Below are positions 1 through 6,948 of a DNA stretch of 41,124 nt, in pieces. The notes below the pieces were generated by a model. The model saw only the letters and a list, made by a program, of their open reading frames with translations, was not told where the DNA came from and did no database searches. This DNA comes from a virus: positions 1 to 41,124 of the IMG/VR virus record IMGVR_UViG_3300047440_000072. One strand, written 5' to 3'. Position 1 is the stretch's first letter. Every line of letters begins with the position of its first letter. The position numbers and the translations under genes were made by a program.

Positions 1-127
1 CAACAATAGAGGCGGGGACTCGGCAAATAAACGCTCCAGCTTCAGAGGTCTTCTTAGTGAATCCCTTCGCCATAACGTAATCTTTAACCGCATCTTGCTC
101 GTCGGGGGGCATACCCAACAGTGTCTG
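1..127. repeat. Terminal direct repeat, left copy (assembly overlap)
   Basis: Bases 1-127 are identical to 40998-41124. The repeat lies inside the coding sequence of the DNA polymerase, and joining the ends once restores one open frame of 1770 nt. A 127-base overlap is what a k=127 de Bruijn assembler leaves on a circular contig. It is therefore read as an artefact of circular assembly, not as a biological terminal repeat. The unique genome length is 40,997 bp. Confidence 0.93.
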
Positions 128-466
128 AGCGGAAGGCTTGAGAGATACAGACTTGGCGAGGGGATTGTGAAGATAAATCTGGTACATGGTGTCGTCCCAC
201 TTCCGAGGGAAGGGGAACCCCCAGTGCTCCATAGCCACACCAATGTCAAACTTGCCGTGGTGAAACAGAACTCCTTTGTCCCAGACTCGGTGGGCTTCTT
301 GCTTTGCTTCATACTCTTGACAATTGTTGCCCTCGGGGTGTCCCCAGGCCATGTACTTGGGCTCCTCACCCGGTATCCAGAAGGCCAGCCCGACAGGCTT
401 GGGGCTCTTCCCAGTGCCGTCCTGTATGGCCTCAGTTTCATAGTCTAGCGTGACGGGCTCAGTCAC
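1..466 (-). CDS. Family A DNA polymerase, N-terminal part (continues at 41124/40997)
   Basis: This is the N-terminal 155 codons of the phage replicative DNA polymerase. The gene continues across the window edge into 39694-41124; counted once on the circle it has 589 residues. The start is the GTG at 466-464. A GGAGG sits 8 bases upstream, and the GTG overlaps the TGA of the preceding small gene (GTGA), so translation is coupled. The part seen here carries 3'-5' exonuclease motifs: Exo I as D8-Y-E10 and Exo II as the FHHGKFD stretch ending at D74. Exo III (Y158-x3-D162) lies in the other half. The enzyme should copy the phage genome with proofreading in the cytoplasm. No other polymerase was seen in the window. 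Confidence 0.9.
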   Translation of the reverse strand, partial: MTEPVTLDYETEAIQDGTGKSPKPVGLAFWIPGEEPKYMAWGHPEGNNCQEYEAKQEAHRVWDKGVLFHHGKFDIGVAMEHWGFPFPRKWDDTMYQIYLHNPLAKSVSLKPSAQTLLGMPPDEQDAVKDYVMAKGFTKKTSEAGAFICRVPASIV

Positions 467-600
467 TTGAGTGCCCTCCAAAGCCTACACGCATACTCGT
501 AGGCCAGGAGAGAGGCTATGACCCATAGCCAAATGGGGAGGGCGAGCACTATCACGATCAAGGCCCCTACCTCTTGTGCTAGTGTAACGTAGTATTTCAT
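463..600 (-). CDS. Small single-span membrane protein (45 aa)
   Basis: This is a 45-residue protein with one hydrophobic segment at about residues 12-34 (GALIVIVLALPIWLWVIASL) and a basic C-terminus (CRLWRALK). The ATG at 600 is preferred because TTGGAG lies just upstream. A longer reading from a GTG at 678 would add 26 residues but has no good ribosome site. The stop overlaps the GTG start of the DNA polymerase, so the two are coupled. The function is unknown. A short one-span protein in a phage with no recognisable lysis gene could be a holin or pinholin, or an inner-membrane inhibitor, but only the topology supports this. The 179 bases upstream (601-779) show no convincing gene. Confidence 0.6.
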   Translation of the reverse strand: MKYYVTLAQEVGALIVIVLALPIWLWVIASLLAYEYACRLWRALK

Positions 601-779
601 GGTTCTCCAATCAGAATTGAAAAGGCCCCTATAACGTGGGGCCAGTCCGGCTAGATCATCTGGCGAGAACCTGGGCACCTTGATGAGAATGCCGAAGACT
701 CCAAACTCTAACTGCGGGGATTGTTACCGACATCCTTCGCTGGTCGGGGAGGCGCTGCAAAGGCCACCTCCAGGGGGTA

Positions 780-2582
780 TTACTGCTCGTAGTATGGTCC
801 GATCCACTCTGGAGGCAACTCATCGTTGGGTTCTGTACCCACGTTCATTGACCGACCATCAAGCGTAGCGTTGCCGCGCCCAGTGAGGCGACGGCCTAGC
901 ACAACGGCGTCAGTAGTTGTTTTGGGGCCTCTTGCGAATTTGTTGTTCTCTACTATCGCGTCCTCTATGCCCTCGGCCACCGTCTCGTTCTGGGGCGCTA
1001 TGGCGATCGTCCAAGCGTTGTTGTCCTCAGTGCTGCCGAAGACGTTATTGGAGATGACGATCAGGTTAGAAGCCCACCCGCCGCGCCCGGTAGAATCATT
1101 GAGCGATGAGTCGGCATAGGGGTTAAGGCCCATGCTATGCAACTTGAGGGCTAGGCGAATGCCGTCAGCGGAGATACCTTGTAGATTGTTATGGGCAAGA
1201 ACCCCGCGATTCAGAGCCGTCAGCCTAACAGTGTGCTGCTGCTGCCTCCCCATGACGTTGCCTAGCAGCGCCACTCTCGACCCGTCCCCGAATACCTGAA
1301 CCTGAGGCCCACTAGGGGTTGTCTCCCCAATGGCCACGTTCTCCACCAAGAATAACTCACGAGCATTGTAGAATGCCTCTTTTGGAATGACCCGGCAGCA
1401 GTCGCCATTTTGCCAGAACTCGACTTGACCAATGTATATGGCTACATTACCGTTAACGGCATGTACCTCGTTCCGGTAGAGCAGTACTCTGGAGCCCATA
1501 GTCTGTTGTATGCCGTTCTGCACGTTCAGGCCGGCCACCGTGATGTCCGTGGGGAAGACCGTAGTATTGGGACGGGTGTTGCCTATGCCTATGGAAGGTA
1601 CAACGGGCTTGTCGTTCGCGCCCTTGCCCGCCACCTCGCCTCCACTGTAGACAGGTATGCCGTAGGCACCTACTTGTACGTTGGTATTGCCGTCTTGTAT
1701 GCTAATGGCCCCGAAGCTCTCCCCACGATGGAGCAGTACCCGCTTGCCGTTCCACGTGCTAGGATAGTTCGTTTGTTGAGCTGAGCCGCTAGGGCATCCG
1801 CTGTAATTGGACGTGGGGGAGACGCATACCGTCTTGGTGCCCGCATAGACTACGTTGGGATCGCTCACCGTGATGGTTACAGTAGTGTCAGAGAACGCTC
1901 CCGCAGGGTCTGTCGCTCTCAGCTTAACCACGTAGGTGCCCGGCAGATCGAAGACGTGCGCGGCTAATGGCCCACCTACTTCCGTGTTCTTTGGCTTACC
2001 CGATACCGTCCAGGTCTGTCCCCTGTCGTCGTCGAAGTTGAAGACATAGCTTATCTGTCTGAATGTGCTCAACCCCGCCGTGGTACTGGTGGTGGAAGTG
2101 GCGTCGAACATCACTGCTAATGGGGCGGTGCCGCTAGTGCGGGTGGGTACTACTCTCGCCTTGACGCTACTGCTCGGAGGGGTCACGGGCAAACACGCGG
2201 TCGCCGGTGCGGTAGATGGCGTCTTGATCGTAGTGACTACGCACGCGGGAGGGGGAGATACCGTGACAGTTGTCGTTTGTTGCCACGGAGGTGCGAACCC
2301 GGCCGGACAAGCAATGGTCTGAGTCGTCTCACTAGGTTGAGTAGAGCAGGTGGGAGGGGGGGTCGTAGGCTGGGTTACCGTCACCCGGGTCACCTTCTGG
2401 CAAATGAACGGCTGTACGGATTTTGCGGGAGGGGACGGCATAGTGCGCGCCGCCTCGACGCATGCCCCCTCTGTGAGGTAATCATTCAAGTACTGTAGGG
2501 TCCATACTTGTTTGACGTCCGCAGTTTGGGCTAGGGCTAGTTGCCCTATGAGAAGAGAGCATACGAGAACGGCGCGTTTCAT
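780..2582 (-). CDS. Secreted PKD-domain / right-handed beta-helix protein (600 aa)
   Basis: The protein begins with a clear Sec signal peptide (basic MKR, hydrophobic core, LALA before Q19). Next comes a Thr/Pro/Cys-rich linker (about 65-137) holding spaced cysteines and CPAGF-like repeats. A PKD-type Ig domain follows at about 140-240, with FNFDDD and HVFDLPGTYVVKL strands ending in VTITVS. The long C-terminal part (about 250-590) has Asn/Gly-rich rungs such as NNLQGI and NNVFGS, typical of a right-handed parallel beta-helix (pectate-lyase-like fold). The start has GGAG 8 bases upstream. It lies in the early operon, away from the virion genes. Inference: it is exported by the infected host and acts on or binds surface or extracellular polysaccharide. 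No catalytic triad can be assigned by eye, so the role is open. Confidence 0.7.
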   Translation of the reverse strand: MKRAVLVCSLLIGQLALAQTADVKQVWTLQYLNDYLTEGACVEAARTMPSPPAKSVQPFICQKVTRVTVTQPTTPPPTCSTQPSETTQTIACPAGFAPPWQQTTTVTVSPPPACVVTTIKTPSTAPATACLPVTPPSSSVKARVVPTRTSGTAPLAVMFDATSTTSTTAGLSTFRQISYVFNFDDDRGQTWTVSGKPKNTEVGGPLAAHVFDLPGTYVVKLRATDPAGAFSDTTVTITVSDPNVVYAGTKTVCVSPTSNYSGCPSGSAQQTNYPSTWNGKRVLLHRGESFGAISIQDGNTNVQVGAYGIPVYSGGEVAGKGANDKPVVPSIGIGNTRPNTTVFPTDITVAGLNVQNGIQQTMGSRVLLYRNEVHAVNGNVAIYIGQVEFWQNGDCCRVIPKEAFYNARELFLVENVAIGETTPSGPQVQVFGDGSRVALLGNVMGRQQQHTVRLTALNRGVLAHNNLQGISADGIRLALKLHSMGLNPYADSSLNDSTGRGGWASNLIVISNNVFGSTEDNNAWTIAIAPQNETVAEGIEDAIVENNKFARGPKTTTDAVVLGRRLTGRGNATLDGRSMNVGTEPNDELPPEWIGPYYEQ

Positions 2583-2595
2583 TTTGAGCTCCAGG

Positions 2596-2688
2596 TTATT
2601 CCTCAGATAGGGCTTCAGCCCATAGACCTAGCCCCCACACTGCTACAATTACAGCGAACACACCCACGAGGGGCCAGTCTATGCCCAT
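2596..2688 (-). CDS. Tiny membrane protein (30 aa)
   Basis: This 30-residue peptide begins MGIDWPLVGVF and contains one hydrophobic segment (about residues 6-25), ending acidic (AEALSEE). Its ATG overlaps the TGA of the upstream 276-aa gene (TGATG), so translation is probably coupled. The secreted PKD protein starts 13 bases after its stop. The function is unknown. Its position right before an exported protein may only reflect the operon's habit of inserting tiny membrane genes between larger ones. Confidence 0.55.
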   Translation of the reverse strand: MGIDWPLVGVFAVIVAVWGLGLWAEALSEE

Positions 2689-3518
2689 CAGTACTTCCCG
2701 CTCTTCTGGCCGCCGCCGTTGTCGCGCTCAGCTAGCTCCTCCCGAGTTGGGTACACGGGGAAGGGTTGCTGCTCGTTCAGCCAGTTGCGCTTGGCCAGGG
2801 CCTCCAGGATAGCCTCGTCTTTGATCTGCTCCATTGGTTTAAAATAAACTTGAAACAGGGTCTTGTCGTGGGGCTTGACGGACAGCTCAACCACGAACTG
2901 GAACGGGGCCAGACCGGACGAGGTGGCCTCCATGGCGAACTTGGAGAAGTTAGCGACGGAGGTCACGGGCAGATCGCACTGGATGAAGTCCGTCCGGGCC
3001 ACCTTGTCGGGAGAGTTGACCACATCGGCAGGGAGGAGGAACAGTCGTTTGCTGTTCGAGCAGGCCTTGCCTCGGCCACCCTTGAGAGAGGAGCCCCACT
3101 CGTTCCGGGGGCAATCCACGCAGTAATCCGACTGGGGGTCCTCCGCTCCAGGATTGTCCTTGCCGTCGCCGTCGCTCGGGGTCAGGTTCTCCTCCTCACG
3201 TGCGAAGGCGTAGCAGACCGGCAGGGTCACCTTGTTCGCGTTGTAGTCCGTGTCGAAGAACTTGTTGTGAATGAGGGAGTCGATCACGATGCACTCGATC
3301 TTGTCCCCGGGCATCAACTGGTCCCCGATAGACAGGCGACCCGACTTGAAGCTGATGAACCCACCGCTGGGCTTCTCCACCTCTGCTGTCTTGACTGCGA
3401 CGGCCTTCATCCGGTCGCGCCAGGACCCGGGCATGGGCACCGCAACGGCTGTAGCCTTCGCAGGTTTGGCAGGGGCGACCTCGGTGGAGGGCTTGGTATC
3501 CTTGGGGGTAGTGGCCAT
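2688..3518 (-). CDS. Conserved phage protein, possible ssDNA-binding protein (276 aa)
   Basis: The N-terminal 30 residues are a Lys/Ala/Pro-rich tail. A beta-rich core follows, with a cysteine cluster C-x2-C-P-x-N-x-W-G-S (about 132-142) and a further Cys in GKACSNSKRLFLL that could bind zinc. The C-terminus is polar and Gly-rich (ERDNGGGQKSGKY). Phage proteins of this shape encoded beside replication genes are often ssDNA-binding or recombination-associated, but I cannot assign a family firmly. The start is supported by CTAGGAG five bases before ATG. The phage has no other SSB candidate, which makes the idea attractive but unproven. It is followed by a TGATG-coupled 30-aa gene. Confidence 0.65.
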   Translation of the reverse strand: MATTPKDTKPSTEVAPAKPAKATAVAVPMPGSWRDRMKAVAVKTAEVEKPSGGFISFKSGRLSIGDQLMPGDKIECIVIDSLIHNKFFDTDYNANKVTLPVCYAFAREEENLTPSDGDGKDNPGAEDPQSDYCVDCPRNEWGSSLKGGRGKACSNSKRLFLLPADVVNSPDKVARTDFIQCDLPVTSVANFSKFAMEATSSGLAPFQFVVELSVKPHDKTLFQVYFKPMEQIKDEAILEALAKRNWLNEQQPFPVYPTREELAERDNGGGQKSGKY

Positions 3519-3526
3519 GTGGGCTC

Positions 3527-3763
3527 CTAGACGTTGAGGGGGGGAGGGCCGTCTTGATAGGCCCAGTGCGTGGGTTCTTCTATGCCTCGGTCGCTAAACC
3601 AGGCATATCCGTTGATATGCGGGAGTTCATAGCTTTCTTGCCAGTACTCCCATATACCGTCGAAATCCAACTCTATCAGCTTACCGTCGACAATTCGCGC
3701 CAGGTATAGCAGGCGTTTATTGTCTTTGGGAGCCGACTCGATGGGTTGCCACCCTACGTTCAT
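3527..3763 (-). CDS. Small DUF551-like protein (78 aa)
   Basis: The protein starts MNVGWQPIESAPKDNKRLLYL and ends with EEPTHWAYQDGPPP. The WQPIESAPKD opening and the late PTHW motif are the hallmarks of DUF551-type proteins, which are common in phages and prophages and have no known function. The ATG at 3763 overlaps the TGA of the upstream gene (ATGA), which decides this start over a longer reading that would run into that gene. It is about 75-80 residues, normal for the family. Confidence 0.7.
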   Translation of the reverse strand: MNVGWQPIESAPKDNKRLLYLARIVDGKLIELDFDGIWEYWQESYELPHINGYAWFSDRGIEEPTHWAYQDGPPPLNV

Positions 3764-4119
3764 ACGTTGAACTTGATAGAGTGCTTGGGGACGGAGAGGA
3801 CGCCGGGCAGGTTCACGTCGTCTTTCCACCGGGCCTTGACGGCCGAGACGGTGACGCGCTTCTGAAGAAGGTCAACCGCGCCGTTCTCCACGATGTAGTC
3901 GAGCAGCTTCGGCCAGCTGTCCACCAGGGGCTCGTCGGTGGTGACGAGGTTCACGACGATGCCGCCGTCCTCGTAGGTGTCACGACCTTCCTGGGCCATG
4001 GCCTCGATGAGGGCGTTCGTGAGGGCTTTCTCCTCCTGCTCCAGAAGGTCGGCCTCACGTTGTAAGCTGAGGCGCTTGGAGCGGACCGCCAAGATGGCGG
4101 GGACAGAAATGGTAGACAT
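3760..4119 (-). CDS. Hypothetical protein with N-terminal helical region (119 aa)
   Basis: I do not recognise the family. Residues about 10-45 form a charged amphipathic helix (LQREADLLEQEEKALTNAL) suited to a coiled coil. A mixed alpha/beta part with many Val/Asp residues follows. CTAGGAG lies upstream of the ATG. It is the first gene after a sigma70-like promoter at 4154-4182 and overlaps the DUF551-like gene by 4 bases. It probably heads a transcript covering the 276-aa protein and the secreted PKD protein. Confidence 0.7.
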   Translation of the reverse strand: MSTISVPAILAVRSKRLSLQREADLLEQEEKALTNALIEAMAQEGRDTYEDGGIVVNLVTTDEPLVDSWPKLLDYIVENGAVDLLQKRVTVSAVKARWKDDVNLPGVLSVPKHSIKFNV

Positions 4120-4153
4120 GTAGGCTCCTAGACAAGTGGTGAGGGAGACCCCT

Positions 4154-4182
4154 ATTCTAGCCGAATCGGGGTCCCAGGTCGA
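4154..4182 (-). promoter_or_regulatory. Sigma70-like promoter with TAGAAT -10
   Basis: Read on the minus strand, a -35 TCGACC (4182-4177; 4 of 6 to TTGACA), a 17-base spacer and a -10 TAGAAT (4159-4154) precede the 119-aa gene at 4119. The transcript would start AGGGG..., the same start as at the promoters near 32353 and 36389. Part of the downstream leader (TCCC..CCAC) is also shared with them. Confidence 0.65.
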
Positions 4183-4185
4183 GCC

Positions 4186-4713
4186 TTATCGGCTGGCCTT
4201 CTTGCCCTTCTTGACGACCGCTGCAGCGGCCTCGGGGCTATCCGGGGCCGTCCCGCCCGTTTCGTCGCCTGCAGGGGCCGATTCCTCCCCCGCGCCGGGG
4301 CTTTCCTCGCCCTCGGGTCCGGTCGCCGTCGCGGCTTTTGCGGCCTTCGCTGCCGCCGCCTTCGCACTCTGCTCCTTGCGGTCGAGCTTCAGGGGCTCCC
4401 AGGAGTAGCCCTCAGGGGCCTGGAAGGTGTACTCCTGGTCGTCAGCGTGGTGGCCCGGGCAGTAGAACGAGCAGCCCTTGATGGTGACGTAGGTGTACTT
4501 GATCTCGCCGAACGTGGTCTGGGCGGCCACGACGCGCTCGCCGTTGACGCTCAGCTCGTACGGGACGGCCTTCAGGGGCATCGGGTACTTGATGGCCTTG
4601 TAGGTGTTGCCGGCGGCGTCCACGAGCTGGACGACAGCAGCCACACGGCGCGGCTTGGCGGCCTTGGCTTCGGTTTCAACGGGGGCTTCGGCGGTTGCGG
4701 TGTCTTCGGTCAT
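4186..4713 (-). CDS. Hypothetical protein with acidic Gly/Ala-rich tail (175 aa)
   Basis: The core (about residues 30-110) looks beta-rich, with the motif CSFYCPGHHADDQEYTF that could bind a metal (C-x3-C-x2-HH). The C-terminal 60 residues are a low-complexity Lys/Ala then acidic Glu/Gly/Ala tail ending in KKGKKASR, which resembles the disordered tails of phage nucleic-acid-binding proteins. The start ATG at 4713 has AAGGA upstream. A longer in-frame reading to 5046 overlaps two better-supported small genes and is rejected. A near-consensus promoter lies upstream (4768-4796). The function is unknown. Confidence 0.7.
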   Translation of the reverse strand: MTEDTATAEAPVETEAKAAKPRRVAAVVQLVDAAGNTYKAIKYPMPLKAVPYELSVNGERVVAAQTTFGEIKYTYVTIKGCSFYCPGHHADDQEYTFQAPEGYSWEPLKLDRKEQSAKAAAAKAAKAATATGPEGEESPGAGEESAPAGDETGGTAPDSPEAAAAVVKKGKKASR

Positions 4714-4767
4714 GATTGGTCCTTGCTGTTGCGGGGAGGCGAGGCCAGAGGTGGCCCCGTGGTTCGG

Positions 4768-4796
4768 ATTATACCGCTGGCGCGGCACGAGGTCTA
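4768..4796 (-). promoter_or_regulatory. Sigma70-like promoter with consensus TATAAT
   Basis: On the minus strand TAGACC (4796-4791; 4 of 6 to TTGACA) is 17 bases from a perfect TATAAT (4773-4768). It lies 55 bases before the 175-aa gene start at 4713 and just after the stop of the 53-aa membrane protein. It is the best-looking promoter in the left half of the genome. Confidence 0.65.
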
Positions 4797-4814
4797 GCGG
4801 TTCCCAGACGAAAG

Positions 4815-4976
4815 TTAGGGGATTGCGAGAAGGTACCCCAGGATGGCGAGGACAAACAGGGACAGGGAGAGGTTGAGGAAGGTGTGGTAGGGGCGCTTCT
4901 TGGGGTAGTGCGGACCACTGTAGGCCGAGGTGCGCTTGAGGTCGTAGTGGGACTGGTAGCTCTTGAGTTCTCTCAT
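4815..4976 (-). CDS. Small C-tail membrane protein (53 aa)
   Basis: The first 30 residues are polar, basic and Tyr-rich (YQSHYDLKRTSAYSGPHYP). Residues about 31-52 form a hydrophobic segment (FLNLSLSLFVLAILGYLLAI) that ends the protein, so it is probably anchored by its C-terminal tail with the basic part in the cytoplasm. GGAG lies upstream, and the ATG overlaps the TGA of the preceding gene. It is part of a run of tiny membrane proteins between 4815 and 6212. The function is unknown. Confidence 0.6.
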   Translation of the reverse strand: MRELKSYQSHYDLKRTSAYSGPHYPKKRPYHTFLNLSLSLFVLAILGYLLAIP

Positions 4977-5146
4977 TCGGCTTCTCCTTCAGTGTCGAGT
5001 TCCAGACCTTTCTCATGCTCGTCGATGGCGCGAACCCAACGACCAATGTACTGCTTCAGCATCTCGCGTCGTTCGTCGTCGAACAGCATGTCGCTACTGA
5101 AGACGGAGGCGTCTATGCCTTCGCAGTTCTTTTCCAGATGGTTCAT
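4973..5146 (-). CDS. Small acidic hypothetical protein (57 aa)
   Basis: This is an acidic 57-residue protein starting MNHLEKNCEGIDASVF and ending ELDTEGEAE, probably mostly helical in the middle (DDERREMLKQYIGRWVRAI). The ATG at 5146 is chosen because AGGA precedes it by 7 bases; an upstream reading adds a Ser-rich stretch that overlaps the previous gene. Its TGA overlaps the ATG of the 53-aa membrane protein. I do not recognise it. Confidence 0.6.
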   Translation of the reverse strand: MNHLEKNCEGIDASVFSSDMLFDDERREMLKQYIGRWVRAIDEHEKGLELDTEGEAE

Positions 5147-5147
5147 G

Positions 5148-5270
5148 TCAGTTCCTGTTCTTGGCGAGGAAGAGGAGGACACCGATGCCGATGCCCATGA
5201 GGGCTCCGTAACTGCCGTAGGTGTAGCCGCCCAGGAGGGAGCCGATGGAGGTGAAGAGGAGGAGTTCCAT
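5148..5270 (-). CDS. Tiny membrane protein (40 aa)
   Basis: The protein starts MELLLFTSIG, is rich in Gly and Tyr (SLLGGYTYGSYGALMGIGIG), and ends VLLFLAKNRN, giving one long or two short membrane segments. The ATG follows the TAA of the upstream 142-aa gene by one base (TAACATG). The junction and the first codons, TAACATGGAACT, recur at 5766 before another tiny membrane peptide. Small Gly-rich proteins of this size are sometimes phage holins, but there is no direct evidence. Confidence 0.55.
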   Translation of the reverse strand: MELLLFTSIGSLLGGYTYGSYGALMGIGIGVLLFLAKNRN

Positions 5271-5271
5271 G

Positions 5272-5700
5272 TTAGTCGATCCTCTTGGTCAAGAGTTCCC
5301 CCACTGCCAGGCGTTGGTCCTCGGGCATACCGAGCAGGATTTGCTCTGAGAAGCTGCGGCGGAGGTTGGCCTTGTAGGCCGCGCTCACCGCCTCCATGAT
5401 CTTCTCGTTCAGTGCGGCGGTCTTCTCATAGTGGGAGAGGTCCACCTTGGCAACGACCCACTTGTAGGAGATGGCGGAGTTGGGCTCGATCTCAACGCCG
5501 TCATGCACCTCCATGACCGTGACGAGCTTCATAGAGTCTTGGGCCACCACCACGACCAGGTCGCCCGGGGAGAGGTTGAGGTCCGTGACGTAGGTGTAGG
5601 ACTTCTCGGCGGTGCGTCGCGTTTCGTCAATGGAGGTGTCGAAGCTGACGTGTACGGTGCGGGTGTCGGAGCGCATGAGAGCGCAGATGTTCTTGTCCAT
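5272..5700 (-). CDS. Hypothetical beta-rich protein (142 aa)
   Basis: The first 90 residues have alternating strands (TVHVSF, SYTYVTDL, GDLVVVVAQ, LVTVMEV, YKWVVAKV) consistent with a small beta-barrel. Residues 95-142 are helical. Similar small barrels occur in many phage early operons without a known role. AAGGAA sits 8 bases before the ATG. The stop is one base from the start of the 40-aa membrane protein. No enzyme motif is visible. Confidence 0.7.
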   Translation of the reverse strand: MDKNICALMRSDTRTVHVSFDTSIDETRRTAEKSYTYVTDLNLSPGDLVVVVAQDSMKLVTVMEVHDGVEIEPNSAISYKWVVAKVDLSHYEKTAALNEKIMEAVSAAYKANLRRSFSEQILLGMPEDQRLAVGELLTKRID

Positions 5701-5712
5701 GATGGATTCCTT

Positions 5713-5766
5713 TCAGTGGTCTTGGTAAGCAATGAGTGCGATGGAGAGGAGAAGGAGCAGTTCCAT
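5713..5766 (-). CDS. Possible 17-aa hydrophobic peptide
   Basis: A 17-codon frame (MELLLLLSIALIAYQDH) fills the gap between two genes. Its ATG sits one base after the TAA of the upstream gene, exactly as at 5270, and shares the same 12-base start junction TAACATGGAACT. It could be a real micro-protein, a remnant of a duplicated membrane gene, or simply a translated spacer that couples the neighbouring genes. Confidence 0.35.
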   Translation of the reverse strand: MELLLLLSIALIAYQDH

Positions 5767-5767
5767 G

Positions 5768-6121
5768 TTACCTCACCCCCAGCTCGCGCATAAGAGCGGC
5801 GACCTGCGTCTCCAGGGTCTGAATCCGCAGAATCAGCTCCACGTCGCTTCTGAAGGCGGTGCGGCTATTGGAACGGTTGGGCGGGATGTCCGCCCCCTCG
5901 ATGGCGCTCTTGATATGGCCGGGGTTCAGATCGAACCGGAACAGAGCACGCTCTTTGGGGTCCTCGTTGATTGTCTTGGCGAAGGCCGTGTTGTCGAGCT
6001 CAGATGCGGCGTAGCGTCTGACTACGATCTTGTTCAGAGCGAGGGCCTCCTTGAGGGAGAGGACGCCACGGGTGACGCCGCTGTCGCGTTCGCCTTTGTC
6101 GTGAGTAGCAAGTCTGGCCAT
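5768..6121 (-). CDS. Hypothetical protein, helical C-terminus (117 aa)
   Basis: The protein starts MARLATHDKGERDSG and ends in a heptad-like helix (VELILRIQTLETQVAALMRELGVR) that could form a short coiled coil. The middle contains FRFDLNPGHIKSAIEGADIP. The start at 6121 has TTTTGGAG 7 bases upstream; an upstream extension is Ser/Pro-rich and unsupported. The family is not recognised. Confidence 0.65.
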   Translation of the reverse strand: MARLATHDKGERDSGVTRGVLSLKEALALNKIVVRRYAASELDNTAFAKTINEDPKERALFRFDLNPGHIKSAIEGADIPPNRSNSRTAFRSDVELILRIQTLETQVAALMRELGVR

Positions 6122-6122
6122 G

Positions 6123-6212
6123 TTAGGCTCCAAAAGTGAGGATGAGGATGAGGGCGACGGCGGCAAGAGCGCAAGCCCAGTAGGTGATGCGGTCGTGGTT
6201 GTCCATGCTCAT
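6123..6212 (-). CDS. Tiny membrane protein (29 aa)
   Basis: This is a 29-residue protein with a polar start (MSMDNHDRITYW) and a C-terminal hydrophobic segment (ACALAAVALILILTFGA). The ATG at 6212 overlaps the TGA of the 75-aa gene (ATGA), and its own TAA lies one base before the next ATG. The whole frame fits exactly between its neighbours. The function is unknown. Confidence 0.5.
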   Translation of the reverse strand: MSMDNHDRITYWACALAAVALILILTFGA

Positions 6213-6436
6213 CGCGGCTCCCCCACGTCCAGGTCCAAGTACTTGACGTCCACACCGGTGTCGGGGCCGGAGAGTTGACGGCGGAGGGTGTCGAGGTACT
6301 CACGCTCGGCCCAGGTCTTGAGCATGGCCTCCAGCTCTTGGAGGTGACCAGCCACGTGGGCCGGGCGGTTCTGGCCGTAGACCACCTTCAGGGAGTGGAC
6401 GGCCCAGGCGAGGCTCTTGGCTTGTTTGTGGTTCAT
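6209..6436 (-). CDS. Small hypothetical protein (75 aa)
   Basis: This is a mostly helical 75-residue protein (LAWAVHSLKVVYGQ, HLQELEAMLKTWAEREYLDTLRRQL) with an acidic tail. It is coupled by ATGA overlaps to the genes on both sides. I do not recognise it, and no catalytic motif is visible. Confidence 0.65.
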   Translation of the reverse strand: MNHKQAKSLAWAVHSLKVVYGQNRPAHVAGHLQELEAMLKTWAEREYLDTLRRQLSGPDTGVDVKYLDLDVGEPR

Positions 6437-6948
6437 TCCCCGCTCTCCTCAGCCTTGTCCTCGTCGCAGCGGAGCTCATAGATGGGCCGGGGGGTCTTGT
6501 CCGGCTCAGTATAGCCCGTGATGACGCGGCGGCACGTCTCGCTGTCCTCCTTGAAGTTGGCGGTGACCGCGACCATGAGCTGGGGGCGATAGCCGTCATA
6601 ATCGGGGCCGTACCAGGTGAAGGAGTAGAGCCGTGCGAACGAGCCCGCGTCGTCCCAGCTGTAGGTGCTGTCCGGGTTGGAGTGGACGAAGGCGTCGAGC
6701 AGAGCTGCGAGCCCCTCGTCCTTGAGACCGGAGAGGTTCTTCAGGGTCATCGAGATGGCGGTGTAGTAGTGGTCCACATACTGGCTGACCTTCGCGTCGT
6801 GCTTGTCCTTCAGGTACTCTACGCTGTCGAGGAGCTTCTTCACGGGAGCAGAGCGCATCCACTGGCGGGAGTGGTTGAGCTTCTTCGCCTTCAGCTGAAG
6901 CTCCTCCATGATCCGCTCCTGGAGCGTCTTCACTGGGTTCTCGTTCAT
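6433..6948 (-). CDS. Hypothetical protein, first gene of the left early operon (171 aa)
   Basis: The N-terminal half is helical and basic (ERIMEELQLKAKKLNHSRQWM). The C-terminal half is Tyr/Trp-rich and beta-like (LYSFTWYGPDYDGYRPQLMVAVTANF) with an acidic end. It is the promoter-proximal gene of the minus-strand operon. A TATACT -10 element lies 45 bases upstream. It is not recognised. First genes of phage early operons are often host-takeover proteins, but that is position-based inference. Confidence 0.7.
   Translation of the reverse strand: MNENPVKTLQERIMEELQLKAKKLNHSRQWMRSAPVKKLLDSVEYLKDKHDAKVSQYVDHYYTAISMTLKNLSGLKDEGLAALLDAFVHSNPDSTYSWDDAGSFARLYSFTWYGPDYDGYRPQLMVAVTANFKEDSETCRRVITGYTEPDKTPRPIYELRCDEDKAEESGE

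Noticed and set aside
1-127. Biological direct terminal repeat (T7-like)
   Set aside because: It is inside the DNA polymerase coding sequence and its length equals a standard assembly k-mer; an assembly overlap explains it.
2766-3530. Plus-strand ORF of 254 codons
   Set aside because: Antisense to the 276-aa gene, which has good ribosome site and operon coupling.
4186-5046. Long in-frame extension of the 175-aa gene
   Set aside because: It would overlap two coupled small genes and the promoter at 4768-4796; the ATG at 4713 has a ribosome site.
4716-5399. Plus-strand ORF of 227 codons
   Set aside because: Antisense to several coupled small minus-strand genes; Gly/Val/Arg-rich, no ribosome site.
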